The notes: generated by a model not told the origin, from the letters alone. Shown: positions 17,526-29,784, numbered from the stretch's first letter. The stretch is DNA of 64,000 bases from Caballeronia grimmiae (GCF_000698555.1 NZ_JFHE01000017.1:57092-121091), one strand, 5' to 3'. Numbers and translations: made by a program.

Positions 17526-17558
17526 CAAAGCAATTTTAAAGGATTCGAAGGTGGTTGT

Positions 17559-18200
17559 ATGCTGGATCGTGAAGGCTTTCGCCCGAACGTCGGCATCATC
17601 CTCTTGAACGCGCGCAACGAAGTGTTTTGGGGCAAGCGGCTGCGTGAACATTCCTGGCAGTTTCCGCAAGGGGGTATCAAATACGGCGAAACCCCCGTGC
17701 AAGCAATGTATCGGGAGTTACACGAAGAAACCGGCCTGCTGCCTGAACACGTGAAAGTTGTCGGTCGCACACGCGACTGGCTGCGTTATGAGGTGCCGGA
17801 TAAGTTCATCAAGCGCGAAGTGCGCGGACATTATCGCGGTCAGAAACAGATCTGGTTTCTGCTGCGCATGGTGGGGCGCGACTGTGACATTTGCCTGCGC
17901 GCGACGGACCATCCGGAATTCGATGCTTGGCGCTGGAATGAGTACTGGGTGCCGCTGGATGCGGTCATCGAGTTCAAGCGCGACGTTTATCAACTTGCTC
18001 TCACCGAGCTTTCCCGCTTCTTGCGGAGAACCAATGCTCGCGGCGAACGCGCCGCGCATCACGGGCCGCGCTATCCACGCGTCGTCCAGACGATGACGAT
18101 CGAAGCACCTGCCGTAACCGCCGCTGGCGCTGCGGTTCAGGCAGAATGCACGATCAGCGAAGACGTGCGGATCATCGCAACGGGCGCATCGTGCGATTGA
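17559..18200 (+). CDS. rppH: RNA pyrophosphohydrolase (NUDIX)
   Basis: This 213-residue protein has the NUDIX box at residues 38-60 (starts GGIKYGE, ends RELHEETGL), with the RppH-type N-terminus [17 protein letters not shown]. RppH removes pyrophosphate from mRNA 5' ends and so starts RNase E-dependent decay. The catalytic core ends near residue 160; the last ~50 residues ([10 protein letters not shown] onward) are an extension compared with E. coli RppH (176 residues). The frame is open upstream to 17427, but ATG 17559 has AAGGTGG before it and matches the family start. It is divergent from proS. Confidence 0.94.
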   Translation: MLDREGFRPNVGIILLNARNEVFWGKRLREHSWQFPQGGIKYGETPVQAMYRELHEETGLLPEHVKVVGRTRDWLRYEVPDKFIKREVRGHYRGQKQIWFLLRMVGRDCDICLRATDHPEFDAWRWNEYWVPLDAVIEFKRDVYQLALTELSRFLRRTNARGERAAHHGPRYPRVVQTMTIEAPAVTAAGAAVQAECTISEDVRIIATGASCD

Positions 18201-18248
18201 TCGGCACCGGTCTTCGTCCATTTTGACACTCGGCACTTCGAAGAACCC

Positions 18249-18275
18249 GGCACCGCGAGCATTGCTCGCGGTGCC
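18249..18275 (+). other. Perfect 12-bp hairpin between rppH and the CNP1-like gene
   Basis: GGCACCGCGAGC / GCTCGCGGTGCC with a 3-base loop lies 49 bases after the rppH stop and 43 bases before the next start codon. It lacks a T-run. It may be an mRNA 3'-end stabiliser or a weak terminator, and it argues against the downstream gene starting upstream of it. Confidence 0.55.
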
Positions 18276-18318
18276 AGGTGCTTTGCCGCCCGCGCATCCG
18301 TTTATCGGGAACATCGAA

Positions 18319-18885
18319 TTGAAAGTCATCGTCTCATCTGCGGTAGCCGTGGCCGTGTTCGCCGCGCTCGCCGGCTGCTCCAGTTCCAAAGCTCCGTCCG
18401 CGTCCAATCAGGATGACGGCGTGTTCACGTATCTGCTCGACCGGAAGTCGGAATGGGTCGAGAACAAGGTCGATACGCTTCCGCCGCTGCCGCAAGCGTC
18501 CAATCTGCTGCCGTTCAACGTCTCGCAGAACACGCCGCTGACATTCGCCGTCGACAAGACTTCGCTTACCGTCGGCAGTGACGGCGTCGTGCGATACGTC
18601 GTCGTCGCGACGAGTCCGGGCGGCGCGCGCAACGTGAACTACGAAGGCATCCGCTGCGATACCTACGAATGGCGGCGCTACGCAAGCATCGACGACGCGC
18701 AGACCGGCTGGGATCGCGGCGCGACGTTCGATTTCCGGCGCATCGAGAACGGCGAACTGAACGCCTATCAGGCGGCGCTGTATCAGGACTACTTCTGCAC
18801 GAGCAAGCTGCCTGTCGGCAATGCGAAGCAGATCGTCGAGAACATCCAGTACAAGCGCACGCAGAGTTCGATCAACCTGCGCTGA
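18319..18885 (+). CDS. CNP1-like family lipoprotein
   Basis: This 188-residue protein begins with a lipoprotein signal and lipobox LAGC (C20), so it should be an envelope lipoprotein. The mature part fits the CNP1-like family: FTYLLDRKSEW near the start, NYEGIRCDTYEWRRYA in the middle, and a C-terminal ALYQDYFC segment with conserved cysteines. The function is unknown. I chose the TTG start because GGGA lies about 8 bases upstream and it gives a proper signal peptide; the frame remains open further upstream across a hairpin. A strong terminator follows. Confidence 0.8.
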   Translation: MKVIVSSAVAVAVFAALAGCSSSKAPSASNQDDGVFTYLLDRKSEWVENKVDTLPPLPQASNLLPFNVSQNTPLTFAVDKTSLTVGSDGVVRYVVVATSPGGARNVNYEGIRCDTYEWRRYASIDDAQTGWDRGATFDFRRIENGELNAYQAALYQDYFCTSKLPVGNAKQIVENIQYKRTQSSINLR

Positions 18886-18913
18886 CGGTTTCGCCGCTCG
18901 TTCTGGCAGCAAA

Positions 18914-18946
18914 AAAGCCCGCTGGCCTTTCGGCTCAGCGGGCTTT
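18914..18946. terminator. Bidirectional terminator between the CNP1-like gene and proB
   Basis: An 11-bp stem AAAGCCCGCTG / CAGCGGGCTTT with an inner GGC/GCC extension is flanked by A- and T-runs. It sits between convergent genes and can serve both. Confidence 0.9.
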
Positions 18947-18965
18947 GTCTTTACGGCTGCCGATG

Positions 18966-20084
18966 TCAGACCAGCACCAGATTGTCGCGATGAATCAGTT
19001 CCGGTTCGAGCATATAGCCGAGCACGCTTTCGATCTCGCCGCTCGGCCGCCGATGGATCAGCCGCGCTTCCGAACTGCTGTAGTTGGTGATGCCGCGCGC
19101 CACTTCCTGCCCCTGATCGTTGACGCACGCGATCACTTCCCCGCGACCGAACGCGCCCTTCACATCGACGACGCCGATCGGCAGCAGGCTCTTCCCGTCG
19201 GCCGTGAGCTTCTGGACGGCGCCGTCATCGATGACGACGTGACCGCGCACCTGCAAGTGATCCGCCATCCACTGTTTGCGCGCCGCGATGCGTGCCGTGC
19301 GCGCGATCAGTTGCGTGCCGATCATCTCGCCCGAAGCGAGCCGCGTCAGCACATCGGCTTCACGGCCACTCGCGATCACCGTGTTCGCGCCGCTATGCGC
19401 CGCGCGCTTCGCCGCGAGAATCTTGGTCAGCATGCCGCCGCGCCCGAGGCTCGAGCCCGCGCCGCCGGCCATCTGCTCGAGTTCGGGCATACCTGCATCG
19501 GCTTGCTCGACGAGCGTTGCACTTGGATCCTTGCGCGGGTCGGCGGTGAAGAGCCCGCGCTGATCCGTAAGAATGACAAGCGCATCGCCTTCGATCAGAT
19601 TCGCCACGAGCGCGCCGAGCGTGTCGTTGTCGCCGAATTTGATTTCGTCGGTGATGACGGTGTCGTTCTCGTTGATGATCGGCACCGCGCCCAGGCGAAG
19701 CAGCGTCAACAGCGTGGAGCGCGCGTTCAGATAACGCTCGCGATCGGCGAGATCAGCGTGTGTGAGCAGAATCTGCGCGGTGCGGATGCCGTGCGCGCCG
19801 AAGCTGCTCTCGTAGACCTGCGCGAGCCCCATCTGCCCGACCGCGGCGGCAGCCTGAAGTTCGTCGATTTCGCGCGGCCGCTTGCTCCAGCCGAGCCGAT
19901 GAATGCCCTCCGCGATCGCACCCGAACTGACGAGCACGACTTCCTTGCCCTGCTCGCGCAGCGCCGCGATCTGCGACGCCCAGCGGGCGATGGCCGCGTG
20001 ATCCAGTCCGCGCCCATCATTGGTGACGAGACTGGACCCCACTTTCACTACGATTCGCTTCGCAGCGGCGATGACCGAACGCAT
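18966..20084 (-). CDS. proB: Glutamate 5-kinase
   Basis: This 372-residue enzyme catalyses the first step of proline synthesis, phosphorylating glutamate with ATP. The amino-acid-kinase domain covers about residues 8-255 ([11 protein letters not shown] at the start; INENDTV and [10 protein letters not shown] in the active site; GRGGMLTKI near the end), and a C-terminal PUA domain spans about 280-360. GAGGAGAAAG lies before the ATG. It follows obgE by 49 bases on the same strand and is probably co-transcribed. proA is not in the window. Confidence 0.96.
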   Translation of the reverse strand: MRSVIAAAKRIVVKVGSSLVTNDGRGLDHAAIARWASQIAALREQGKEVVLVSSGAIAEGIHRLGWSKRPREIDELQAAAAVGQMGLAQVYESSFGAHGIRTAQILLTHADLADRERYLNARSTLLTLLRLGAVPIINENDTVITDEIKFGDNDTLGALVANLIEGDALVILTDQRGLFTADPRKDPSATLVEQADAGMPELEQMAGGAGSSLGRGGMLTKILAAKRAAHSGANTVIASGREADVLTRLASGEMIGTQLIARTARIAARKQWMADHLQVRGHVVIDDGAVQKLTADGKSLLPIGVVDVKGAFGRGEVIACVNDQGQEVARGITNYSSSEARLIHRRPSGEIESVLGYMLEPELIHRDNLVLV

Positions 20085-20133
20085 CGTGCGCTTTCTCCTC
20101 GGGTGTCGCGGCCCGTATCAGCGGGTCGCTTCG

Positions 20134-21330
<1,197 letters not shown>

Positions 21331-21381
21331 TCATCGATAAGCGTGAATTCTGTCGATGCGGCGTTTTCCGCGCACCAATGC

Positions 21382-21412
21382 AAAAGGCCCCGCGAACTTC
21401 GCGGGGCCTTTT
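21382..21412 (-). terminator. Terminator between rpmA and obgE
   Basis: AAAAGGCCCCGCGAA / TTCGCGGGGCCTTTT form a long, near-continuous palindrome with A- and T-runs on both sides. It lies 27 bases after the rpmA stop and about 150 bases before obgE, so it should reduce or stop read-through from the ribosomal protein genes. Confidence 0.88.
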
Positions 21413-21438
21413 GCGGTCCTGAAGCCCGTGCGTAGGTT

Positions 21439-21699
21439 TTACGCTGCCGGGACGACGACGACCGTGTGCTTCTTCGCTGCGCCCTTCGTCGTGAACTGGA
21501 CGTGGCCGTCGGTCAGCGCGAACAGCGTGTGATCCTTGCCGATGCCGACGTTTTCACCCGGGTGCATGCGCGTGCCGCGCTGGCGAACGATGATGCCGCC
21601 CGCGTTGATTGCCTGGCCGCCGTAAACCTTCACGCCGAGGCGCTTCGATTCCGAATCGCGGCCGTTGCGGGAAGACCCGCCTGCTTTTTTGTGTGCCAT
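21439..21699 (-). CDS. rpmA: 50S ribosomal protein L27
   Basis: This 86-residue protein starts [20 protein letters not shown], the classic L27 N-terminus that reaches the peptidyl transferase centre. The body contains [15 protein letters not shown] and ends in a basic tail with KKHTVVVV. It follows rplU by 34 bases on the same strand. There is no sign of the N-terminal cleaved extension found in Firmicutes. Confidence 0.98.
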   Translation of the reverse strand: MAHKKAGGSSRNGRDSESKRLGVKVYGGQAINAGGIIVRQRGTRMHPGENVGIGKDHTLFALTDGHVQFTTKGAAKKHTVVVVPAA

Positions 21700-21733
21700 T
21701 TGCTATAGCTCCTTTACCGTTGTGCGCGACGCG

Positions 21734-22045
21734 TTAAGCGTTGATCGCGTCGATGCGCAGTTCGGTGTAGTTCTGGCGATGGCCAGCGTGCTTTTGGTAG
21801 TGCTTCCGGCGGCGCATCTTGAAGATGGTCACTTTCTTGTGACGACCCTGGGACACGACGGTAGCCTTGACGGAAGCCCCACTGACCAGCGGTGTACCGA
21901 ACTGAATCGATTCACCTTCGCCTACTGCGAGAACCTGGTCGAGCGTGATTTCAGCGTCAATGTCTGCCGGTATCTGTTCTACTTTCAATTTTTCGCCAAC
22001 GGCAACCTTATACTGCTTGCCGCCGGTTTTTATGACCGCGTACAT
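21734..22045 (-). CDS. rplU: 50S ribosomal protein L21
   Basis: This 103-residue protein begins [20 protein letters not shown] and has the basic C-terminal part [23 protein letters not shown], typical of L21, which binds 23S rRNA. A start four codons upstream is possible, but the ATG at 22045 matches the family and has GAGG about 8 bases before it. A strong sigma-70 promoter lies about 55 bases upstream. Confidence 0.98.
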   Translation of the reverse strand: MYAVIKTGGKQYKVAVGEKLKVEQIPADIDAEITLDQVLAVGEGESIQFGTPLVSGASVKATVVSQGRHKKVTIFKMRRRKHYQKHAGHRQNYTELRIDAINA

Positions 22046-22100
22046 TGAGAACCTCACTCAGAATTTCGTTTTCCCACGCACCACGCGCGGAAAACACGAG

Positions 22101-22129
22101 ATTATACATAGGGTTAGGCAGCGCGTCAA
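22101..22129 (-). promoter_or_regulatory. Sigma-70 promoter of rplU-rpmA
   Basis: On the minus strand TTGACG (22129-22124), a 17-base spacer and a perfect TATAAT (22106-22101) lie 56 bases upstream of rplU. This is the best promoter match in the window. Confidence 0.9.
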
Positions 22130-22270
22130 AAGGCATTGACATTTGCCGTTTGTACCCGGCGTGCGGCATCCGTGCCCGATCTTCTGCGATTTCGCCCCGA
22201 TCCGATCGCGATTGCGCCCGCTCGCGCGACCCTCGCGCGCCGCGGCACCCGTCGCCGCGCCGATTCGCCT

Positions 22271-22276
22271 TATAAT
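22271..22276 (+). promoter_or_regulatory. Perfect -10 hexamer upstream of ispB
   Basis: TATAAT is 26 bases before the ispB ATG. No good -35 is seen at the right distance, so this is only a candidate. Confidence 0.45.
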
Positions 22277-22302
22277 CCGCCGCATTACCTTATCAGCCGA
22301 TC

Positions 22303-23295
22303 ATGTCGTCCACCGCCACTTCTTCCCCCGACGCCGCCGCACTGCTTGCCCCGATCGCCGAGGACATGCAGCAGGTCAATCGCGTCATCCGGCAGCGCCT
22401 GGCATCAGAAGTGATGCTCATCAATCAGATTTCCGAGTACATCATCGGCGCGGGCGGGAAGCGGCTGCGTCCGGCGTTGCTGCTGCTCGTGTCGGGCGCG
22501 CTGGGCGATACGACCGGGCATCGCCATGAACTCGCGGCGGTCGTTGAATTCATCCACACCGCAACGCTGCTGCACGACGATGTCGTCGATGAATCCGATC
22601 TGCGCCGTGGCCGCAAGACCGCGAACGCGCTGTTCGGCAACGCGGCGAGCGTGCTGGTCGGCGACTTCTTGTATTCGCGCTCGTTCGAGATGATGGTGAG
22701 CGTCGGCAAGATGCGCGTGATGGAGATTCTTTCGGTCGCGACCAACATCATTTCCGAAGGCGAAGTGCTGCAGCTTCTGAACATGCACGACCCGGACGTC
22801 GACGAAGCGCGTTACATGCAGGTCATCCGCTACAAGACGGCGAAGCTTTTCGAGGCGGCGGCACAACTGGGCGCGGTGCTCTCAGGTGCGGATGCGCGCA
22901 CGGAAGCAGCGGCGGCGGAGTTTGGCCGGCGCATCGGCACGGCGTTCCAGATCATGGACGACTGGCTCGATTACACGGGCACGCCTGAATCGATGGGCAA
23001 GAATGCCGGCGACGACTTGCGCGAAGGCAAGCCGACGCTGCCGCTCATCTATCTGATGGAGCACGGCACGCCGGAACAGGCGGCGCTCGCACGCGAAGCC
23101 ATCGAGCAAGGCGGCACGGATCGCTTCGACACGATCTTCCACGCAATCACCACGTCCGGTGCGCTCGATCACACGTTGCAATGCGCGCGAAATGAAGCAC
23201 AGGCCGCCGCCGATGCGATTTCGTCATTCCCCAGTTCCATTTTCAAAGATAGCCTGCTAGAATTATGCTCTTACTCGACGGCGAGACAGTCTTAA
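22303..23295 (+). CDS. ispB: Octaprenyl diphosphate synthase
   Basis: This 330-residue trans-prenyltransferase has both aspartate-rich motifs: HDDVVDESD (first DDxxD at D92-D96) and MDDWLDY (D219-D223). It should add isopentenyl diphosphate units to make the C40 side chain of ubiquinone-8, the usual quinone of this family. The chain length is inferred from homologues. It is divergent from rplU, the arrangement seen in many proteobacteria, and its 3' end contains a possible promoter for the downstream tRNA. Confidence 0.93.
   Translation: MSSTATSSPDAAALLAPIAEDMQQVNRVIRQRLASEVMLINQISEYIIGAGGKRLRPALLLLVSGALGDTTGHRHELAAVVEFIHTATLLHDDVVDESDLRRGRKTANALFGNAASVLVGDFLYSRSFEMMVSVGKMRVMEILSVATNIISEGEVLQLLNMHDPDVDEARYMQVIRYKTAKLFEAAAQLGAVLSGADARTEAAAAEFGRRIGTAFQIMDDWLDYTGTPESMGKNAGDDLREGKPTLPLIYLMEHGTPEQAALAREAIEQGGTDRFDTIFHAITTSGALDHTLQCARNEAQAAADAISSFPSSIFKDSLLELCSYSTARQS
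23235..23263 (+). promoter_or_regulatory. Possible promoter for tRNA-Pro inside the end of ispB
   Basis: TTCCAT and TAGAAT with a 17-base spacer lie within the last codons of ispB, 72 bases before the mature tRNA. It would let the tRNA be made independently of ispB. Confidence 0.5.
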
Positions 23296-23335
23296 ACGAG
23301 ACTTTAGCGCACAAAACGTCTAGTTAAGTTGAATT

Positions 23336-23412
23336 CGGGGTGTAGCTTAGCCTGGTAGAGCGCTACGTTCGGGACGTAGAGGCCGGAGGTTCGAATCCTC
23401 TCACCCCGACCA
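23336..23412 (+). tRNA. tRNA-Pro (anticodon CGG)
   Basis: This is a 77-base tRNA with encoded CCA. The acceptor stem pairs CGGGGTG with CACCCCG. The anticodon stem CTACG/CGTAG holds the loop TTCGGGA, giving anticodon CGG (23370-23372) and G at position 37. The T loop is GTTCGAATC. It reads proline CCG codons, which are common in this high-GC genome. A terminator follows 9 bases later. Confidence 0.97.
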
Positions 23413-23421
23413 GAATTTGCA

Positions 23422-23453
23422 AAAACCCGCATGGTCCGCCATGCGGGTTTTTT
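23422..23453 (+). terminator. Intrinsic terminator after tRNA-Pro
   Basis: A 13-bp stem AAAACCCGCATGG / CCATGCGGGTTTT with a TCCG loop runs into more Ts. Confidence 0.93.
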
Positions 23454-23558
23454 CTTTTCCAGCCCCCGCTGCGTCATGCCTGGCCGATCGGCCGGGAGGC
23501 GAAGCGGGAAAGCCGTCTGCTATAGTCCCTTTCATCATCGCTTCTACTCGATCACCGC

Positions 23559-24845
23559 GTGGACAACCTTCCCTTATGGGCGCAAATCTGCGCCATCTTC
23601 CTGCTTCTCATTCTTTCCGGTTTTTTTTCGATCTCCGAAACCTCGATGATGGCGCTCAACCGCCATCGGCTGAAATTTCTGGCTAGCCAGGGATCGCTGC
23701 GCGCCCGGACCACGCAGGGCCTGCTCGCGAAGACCGATCAGCTGCTCTCCGTCATTCTCATCGGCAACAACCTGATCAACACGATCATCCCGGTGCTCAC
23801 GACGTCGATCGCGCTGCGCACGTTCGGTCACAACAACGTCGTGCTGTCGGTGACGACGGGCGTGATCGCGTTCCTGATCATCGTGTTCGCGGAGATCGCG
23901 CCGAAGATCGTCGGGGCGACCTTTCCCGAGAAGGTCGCGTTGCCGGCGAGTCTCGTGCTTGCGCCGCTCATGCGCATCGCGCGGCCGCTCGTGTGGTTCG
24001 TCAATCTCTTCGCCAACGCCATTCTGGCCGCGCTGCACATCAACACGAAGGGCGGCCGCGATCAGCGTCTGTCGCCGGAAGAGCTGCGCACCATCGTGCT
24101 GGAAACCGGCAGCTTCATGCCGACCAAGCACCGCAGCATCCTGCTGAACCTGTTCGATCTGGAAAACATCTCCGTCGATGACGTGATGATTCCCCGCCGC
24201 CGGATCGAAGCGCTCGATTTCGACGCGCCGTTCGACCAGATCCTGCACCAGCTCGAAACCTGCTATCACAACAAGCTCGTTGTTTATCAGGGCGACATCG
24301 ACCGCGTGCTCGGCATCCTGCACGTACGCAAGACGCTGTCGGCGCTGCATAACCAGGAACTCGAGCGCGAAACGCTGCGCGAACTGCTCATGGAGCCCTA
24401 CTTCGTTCCCGCCGGCACGCCGGTTTTTCAGCAGCTTCAGTATTTCCAGGAGAGCGGCCAACGCATCGCGATCGTGGTCGACGAATACGGCGAATTGCAG
24501 GGCCTCGTCACGCCGGAAGACATCATCGAAGAACTGATCGGCGAGTTCACGACGACGATTCCGCGCGGCGCAGGCTCGCGCGGCTGGGACGAGAACGGCG
24601 AGTGCATCGTCCCGGGCAGCATGCCACTGCGGGAACTCAACCGTTGGCTGAAGCTCAGCTTGCCGACGGACGGCCCCAAGACGCTGAACGGTCTCATCCT
24701 CGAAACGCTCGAACAAATTCCGGACGGCGACGTATCGGTGCGTATCGCGGGCGTTCATTTCGAAGTCCTGCGCAGCGACGATCAGTCGATCCGCACCGTC
24801 AAGATCTTCCGCCCGCCGACGCCGGGCAAGCGCGTGCTGCGTTAG
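23559..24845 (+). CDS. CorC/HlyC-family membrane protein (DUF21 and CBS domains)
   Basis: This 428-residue protein has an N-terminal DUF21/CNNM membrane domain (about 1-185, LSGFFSISETSMMALNRHRL at the start), a CBS pair (about 200-330, with DVMIPRRRIEAL and IVVDEYGELQGLVTPEDI), and a C-terminal CorC_HlyC domain (about 345-420). Such proteins are linked to magnesium/cobalt efflux or metal tolerance; the name haemolysin is historical. The start is GTG at 23559. It is monocistronic or leads into pilB, which begins 71 bases later. Confidence 0.9.
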   Translation: MDNLPLWAQICAIFLLLILSGFFSISETSMMALNRHRLKFLASQGSLRARTTQGLLAKTDQLLSVILIGNNLINTIIPVLTTSIALRTFGHNNVVLSVTTGVIAFLIIVFAEIAPKIVGATFPEKVALPASLVLAPLMRIARPLVWFVNLFANAILAALHINTKGGRDQRLSPEELRTIVLETGSFMPTKHRSILLNLFDLENISVDDVMIPRRRIEALDFDAPFDQILHQLETCYHNKLVVYQGDIDRVLGILHVRKTLSALHNQELERETLRELLMEPYFVPAGTPVFQQLQYFQESGQRIAIVVDEYGELQGLVTPEDIIEELIGEFTTTIPRGAGSRGWDENGECIVPGSMPLRELNRWLKLSLPTDGPKTLNGLILETLEQIPDGDVSVRIAGVHFEVLRSDDQSIRTVKIFRPPTPGKRVLR

Positions 24846-24916
24846 CCATTCGGACGAGTAGGCGCGGGCAAGCGGGCGCGGGATGATCGGCTCATCTCAT
24901 TTCGCACCGTGCTCCG

Positions 24917-26097
<1,181 letters not shown>

Positions 26098-26101
<4 letters not shown>

Positions 26102-27306
26102 GCGCGCAAGGATCATCGGACGTCCGCTTCGGCTGGCGCGGCATCGACGCGGAAGGCGCGCGCATGAGCGGAAAGCTCATCGCGGCCGATGCCGCTTCGG
26201 CGCGCGCGTCGTTGCGACGGGACGGCGTGATCGTCCTCGAACTCGAAGCGCTCGGCGACGCGCCGCCTGCGAAGGCATCGGCGTCGGATGTCGGCGTTTT
26301 CACGCGTCAGCTTGCCGGTCTGTTGCGCGCGGGGCTGCCGCTCGCGGGTGCACTCGAAATGCTCGGCGACGCGGGCGGACGTGGCGGCCTGCCGCGCATC
26401 GTGCGATCGCTTGCACGCGACATCACGCGGGGCGTGCCGTTTTCGGCCGCGCTCACGCGTCATCCGGGGGCGTTCGGCGCGCTTTATTGCCAGCTCGTCG
26501 CGGTCGGCGAAGTGGCGGGCGCGTTGCCCGCCGTGCTCGCGCGGCTCGCCGATGATCAGGACCGCGCCAGCGCCCAGCGCGCGAAGTTGCGTGCCGCGCT
26601 CGCCTATCCGGTGATGGTGCTGCTGCTGTCGCTCGCGATCACGGCGGGCTTGCTGATCGGCGTAGTGCCGACATTCAAGACGATCTTCGATGGCTTCGGC
26701 GCCGCGCTGCCCGCGCCGACGCGCTTCGTGCTCGCGTTGTCCGATGCCGTCGCGCATCATGCCGTGCCGTTCACGGCGCTCTGCGTCTGCGCGGTGCTGG
26801 CCGGTGCACGATGGCTCCGGCGTTCCCCCCGCGCCCGCGAAACCGCGGACCGCATTGCGCTGAAGCTGCCGATCGTCGGCGCGCTGCTGCGGTCGCTCGC
26901 CGTCGCCCGATGGAGCCGCGCGCTCGGCACCTTGCTCGCGGCCGGCACGCCGCTATCCGACGCGTTCGATTCCCTCGCGCACGCCACCGGCAATCAGGTG
27001 TTCGACCGCGCGACCGTCGAGATCGCGGCGCGCCTGCGCAACGGCGAACGTCTGGCTTTCGCGATGCGCGCGCTCGGCTGCTTCCCTCGGGACGTCGTGC
27101 AACCGATCGCCGTCGCGGAAGAATCCGGCTCGCTCGACGCAATGCTGCTCGATCTCGCCGCGCTCGCCGATCGTCAGGTGGACGAGCGCATCGGCACATT
27201 CGCGAGTCTGTGCGAACCGCTCGTCATCACGGTGCTGGGCGCGCTGGTGGGCGGCCTCGTCATCGCGATGTATCTTCCGATCATCCAGCTCGGCAACGTG
27301 GTGTAG
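26098..27306 (+). CDS. pilC: Type IV pilus / type II secretion inner-membrane platform protein
   Basis: This 402-residue protein has two T2SSF domains, each with a cytoplasmic helical part and membrane spans (hydrophobic segments near 180-205, 230-255 and the C-terminus). It is the PilC/GspF platform that PilB turns. The frame is open much further upstream within pilB, but the ATG at 26098 overlaps the pilB stop (ATGA) and begins the proper N-terminus MSAQGSSDVRFGWRGID. It is followed by pilD 31 bases later. Confidence 0.9.
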
Positions 27307-27337
27307 CATCGCGGGCCAAAGACATCGCATCCAGATC

Positions 27338-28249
27338 ATGCAGCCTCCGTTCGATCCGTCCGCCGCGCACCATGCGAGCGATTACCTGGCGCCGTTCGCG
27401 GCTTTGCCGGTCGTCGCGCAATACGCGTTCGCCGTCGTGTTCGGGCTGGTCATCGGCAGCTTTCTGACGGTCGTCGTGCATCGCTTGCCGGTCATGCTCG
27501 AACGCGCGTGGCGCGCCGAATTCGATTCCGCCGTGCCCGATGCTTCCAAAGCGCCCGCCGACGCGTATCCCGCGCGCTTCAATCTCGCGGTGCCGCGCAG
27601 CGCATGTCCGCATTGCGGTCACGTGCTGCGGGCATGGGAGAACATTCCGGTCCTGAGCTATCTCGCGCTGAGAGGACGATGCGCCTCGTGCGGCGCGCGC
27701 GTCAGTCCGCGCTACCCGTTGATCGAACTGGCGACCGCCGCGCTGGCAGCACTCTCGCTTTACGCTTACGGGCCCGACTGGCCGGCACTCGCGGCATTCG
27801 GCCTGTGCGCGACGCTGCTGGCTGCGAGCCTCATCGATTACGACACGCGCTATCTGCCCGACGTGCTGACGCTGCCGCTGCTGTGGGCGGGGCTGATCGT
27901 CAATCTGGGCGAAGGCGGATTCGCGACCCTTCACGACGCAGTCACCGGCGCGATCGCGGGCTATGTCTTTCTGTGGTGCGTGTACTGGATTTTCAAACTG
28001 GCGCGCGGCGTCGAAGGCATGGGCTACGGCGACTTCAAGCTGCTGGCCGCAATCGGCGCATGGCTCGGATGGGCCTCGCTCGCGCAAGTAGTCCTGATCT
28101 CGGCGGTGGCGGGCGCGGTGTTCGGCATCGTCGCAACGTGGCGGGGCCGCATGAGCTTCGAAGAGCCGTTGCCGTTCGGGCCGTTCCTTGCGGCGGGCGG
28201 GGCGATCACCCTGTTCGTCGGCACGCCGCTTTACGCATTGTTCGGATGA
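27338..28249 (+). CDS. pilD: Prepilin leader peptidase / N-methyltransferase
   Basis: This 303-residue membrane protease cleaves type 4 prepilin leaders and methylates the new N-terminus. It has the zinc-binding double CxxC (C90, C93, C115, C118) in the cytoplasmic loop and the catalytic aspartates of the bilobed aspartyl type: one in [11 protein letters not shown] (about 166-176) and D232 in GMGYGDFK. It is part of pilB-pilC-pilD. No pilin gene lies in the window, so its substrates are encoded elsewhere. Confidence 0.94.
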   Translation: MQPPFDPSAAHHASDYLAPFAALPVVAQYAFAVVFGLVIGSFLTVVVHRLPVMLERAWRAEFDSAVPDASKAPADAYPARFNLAVPRSACPHCGHVLRAWENIPVLSYLALRGRCASCGARVSPRYPLIELATAALAALSLYAYGPDWPALAAFGLCATLLAASLIDYDTRYLPDVLTLPLLWAGLIVNLGEGGFATLHDAVTGAIAGYVFLWCVYWIFKLARGVEGMGYGDFKLLAAIGAWLGWASLAQVVLISAVAGAVFGIVATWRGRMSFEEPLPFGPFLAAGGAITLFVGTPLYALFG

Positions 28250-28265
28250 AGACAAGGAGCAGCAG

Positions 28266-28868
28266 ATGTTCAGCATCGGGCTGACGGGCGGCATCGGAAG
28301 CGGTAAGAGCACGGTCGCGGACCTGTTCGCGGCGCGCGGCGTGCCGCTCATCGATACGGACATCATCGCGCATCAGGTGACGGCGCCGGGCGGCGTCGCG
28401 ATGCCGCTGATCGCGAGCGAATTCGGCAGCGGCTTCCTGGCGCCCGACGGCTCGCTTGACCGCGCCCGAATGCGCGAACTCGTCTTCACCGAGGACACCG
28501 CCAAAGCCCGCCTCGAAGCCATCCTGCATCCGCTGATACGCGCCGAGACCGAGCGTCAGCGCCAGGCGGCGAGCGGCCCGTATCACATCGTCGTGGTGCC
28601 GTTGCTCGTCGAATCGGGGAACTGGGCTTCGCGGGTGTCGCGCGTGCTCGTCGTCGACTGCCCGGTGGAGACGCAGATCGAGCGCGTCATGCGGCGAAAC
28701 GGCTTCCCGCGCGAGCAGGTGCTGGCGATCATCGCGAAGCAGGCATCGCGCGAAACGCGGCTCGCGGCAGCAGACGACATCGTGCGGAACGATGAAGCCG
28801 CCACGCTCGAAACACTCGCAACTCAGGTCGACGAACTCCACGCGCGTTATCTGGAACTCGCCGGGTGA
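28266..28868 (+). CDS. coaE: Dephospho-CoA kinase
   Basis: This 200-residue P-loop kinase carries out the last step of coenzyme A synthesis. It starts [16 protein letters not shown] with the P-loop GGIGSGKS at residues 8-15 and has the usual [11 protein letters not shown] substrate motif. AAGGAG lies about 7 bases before the ATG, 16 bases after pilD. The order pilD-coaE-zapD-yacG is conserved in many proteobacteria. Confidence 0.95.
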   Translation: MFSIGLTGGIGSGKSTVADLFAARGVPLIDTDIIAHQVTAPGGVAMPLIASEFGSGFLAPDGSLDRARMRELVFTEDTAKARLEAILHPLIRAETERQRQAASGPYHIVVVPLLVESGNWASRVSRVLVVDCPVETQIERVMRRNGFPREQVLAIIAKQASRETRLAAADDIVRNDEAATLETLATQVDELHARYLELAG

Positions 28869-28948
28869 CGGTTTTCGAGTGTTGAATATCGAAGAAGTTG
28901 CGGATTTTGCCGGGAAAAGCGGTAAATGCGGCGAGAATGTGGCGCGAT

Positions 28949-28977
28949 TTGCTAGGGTTCGGATGCGGCATTAGAAT
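28949..28977 (+). promoter_or_regulatory. Candidate promoter of zapD
   Basis: TTGCTA, a 17-base spacer and TAGAAT lie in the coaE-zapD gap, about 50 bases upstream of the zapD start. Confidence 0.6.
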
Positions 28978-29028
28978 GTGCTGACTTCCGCTCATGGAAG
29001 CAACCGACCCACGCCGAGGCGAGCGCGC

Positions 29029-29784
29029 TTGATCCTTTACGAGTATCCCTTCAACGAGCGAATCCGGACGCTGCTGCGTCTCGAAGACTTGTTCGAGCGC
29101 TTCACGTTCTTTCTGACGCAGGAAGATCCTCGGGAGCATCATGTGGCGCTGACCACGCTCTTCGAAATCTCGGAAGTCGCGGGGCGCACGGACCTCAAAG
29201 CCGACTTGATGAAGGAACTGGAGCGCCAGCGTCAGACGCTCGCGCCGTTTCGCGGCAATCCGGGTATCGAGCAGGAGGCGCTGGAAGCCGTCCTTGGCGA
29301 AATCGAACAAACGCTCGCCGGTTTGGGCGACATGCACGGCAAGACCGGCCAGCATCTTGCGGACAACGAATGGCTTGCCAGCATCCGCAGCCGCACGATC
29401 ATTCCCGGCGGCACCTGCAAGTTCGATCTGCCGTCGTATTACGCGTGGCAGCAGTTGCCCGTCGAACAGCGCCGTCAGGACATCGCGAGCTGGGTCATGC
29501 CGATGCTCGCCCTGCGCGACGCCGCTGCCATCGTGCTTCGGCTTGCGCGCGAGTCGGGCCAGGCGTCGAAAGTCATGGCGATGCAGGGAAGCTATCAGCA
29601 GATGCTCTCGGGCCGCACCTACCAGTTGATGCAGGTGCGCGTGTCGCCCGAAGTGCGCGTCATTCCGGAAGCGAGCGCCAACAAGTACATGCTGTGGGTG
29701 CGTTTCACCGTGCAGGACGGCGATCTGAAACCGCGCCCCGTCGATGTCGACGTCCCGTTTCATCTGACGCTTTGCAGCCTTTGA
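29029..29784 (+). CDS. zapD: Cell division protein ZapD (FtsZ-bundling)
   Basis: This 251-residue all-helical/beta protein matches ZapD, which cross-links FtsZ protofilaments at the Z ring. Typical features are the N-terminus [34 protein letters not shown] in the middle, and the C-terminal end [14 protein letters not shown] chose the TTG at 29029 because GAGG lies about 9 bases upstream and the next residues match the family N-terminus; an earlier in-frame start would add 17 unrelated residues. Confidence 0.93.
   Translation: MILYEYPFNERIRTLLRLEDLFERFTFFLTQEDPREHHVALTTLFEISEVAGRTDLKADLMKELERQRQTLAPFRGNPGIEQEALEAVLGEIEQTLAGLGDMHGKTGQHLADNEWLASIRSRTIIPGGTCKFDLPSYYAWQQLPVEQRRQDIASWVMPMLALRDAAAIVLRLARESGQASKVMAMQGSYQQMLSGRTYQLMQVRVSPEVRVIPEASANKYMLWVRFTVQDGDLKPRPVDVDVPFHLTLCSL

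Noticed and set aside
17427..17558. An N-terminal extension of RppH by 44 residues
   Set aside because: The -10 hexamer at 17520 lies inside it, and the ATG at 17559 matches the family N-terminus.
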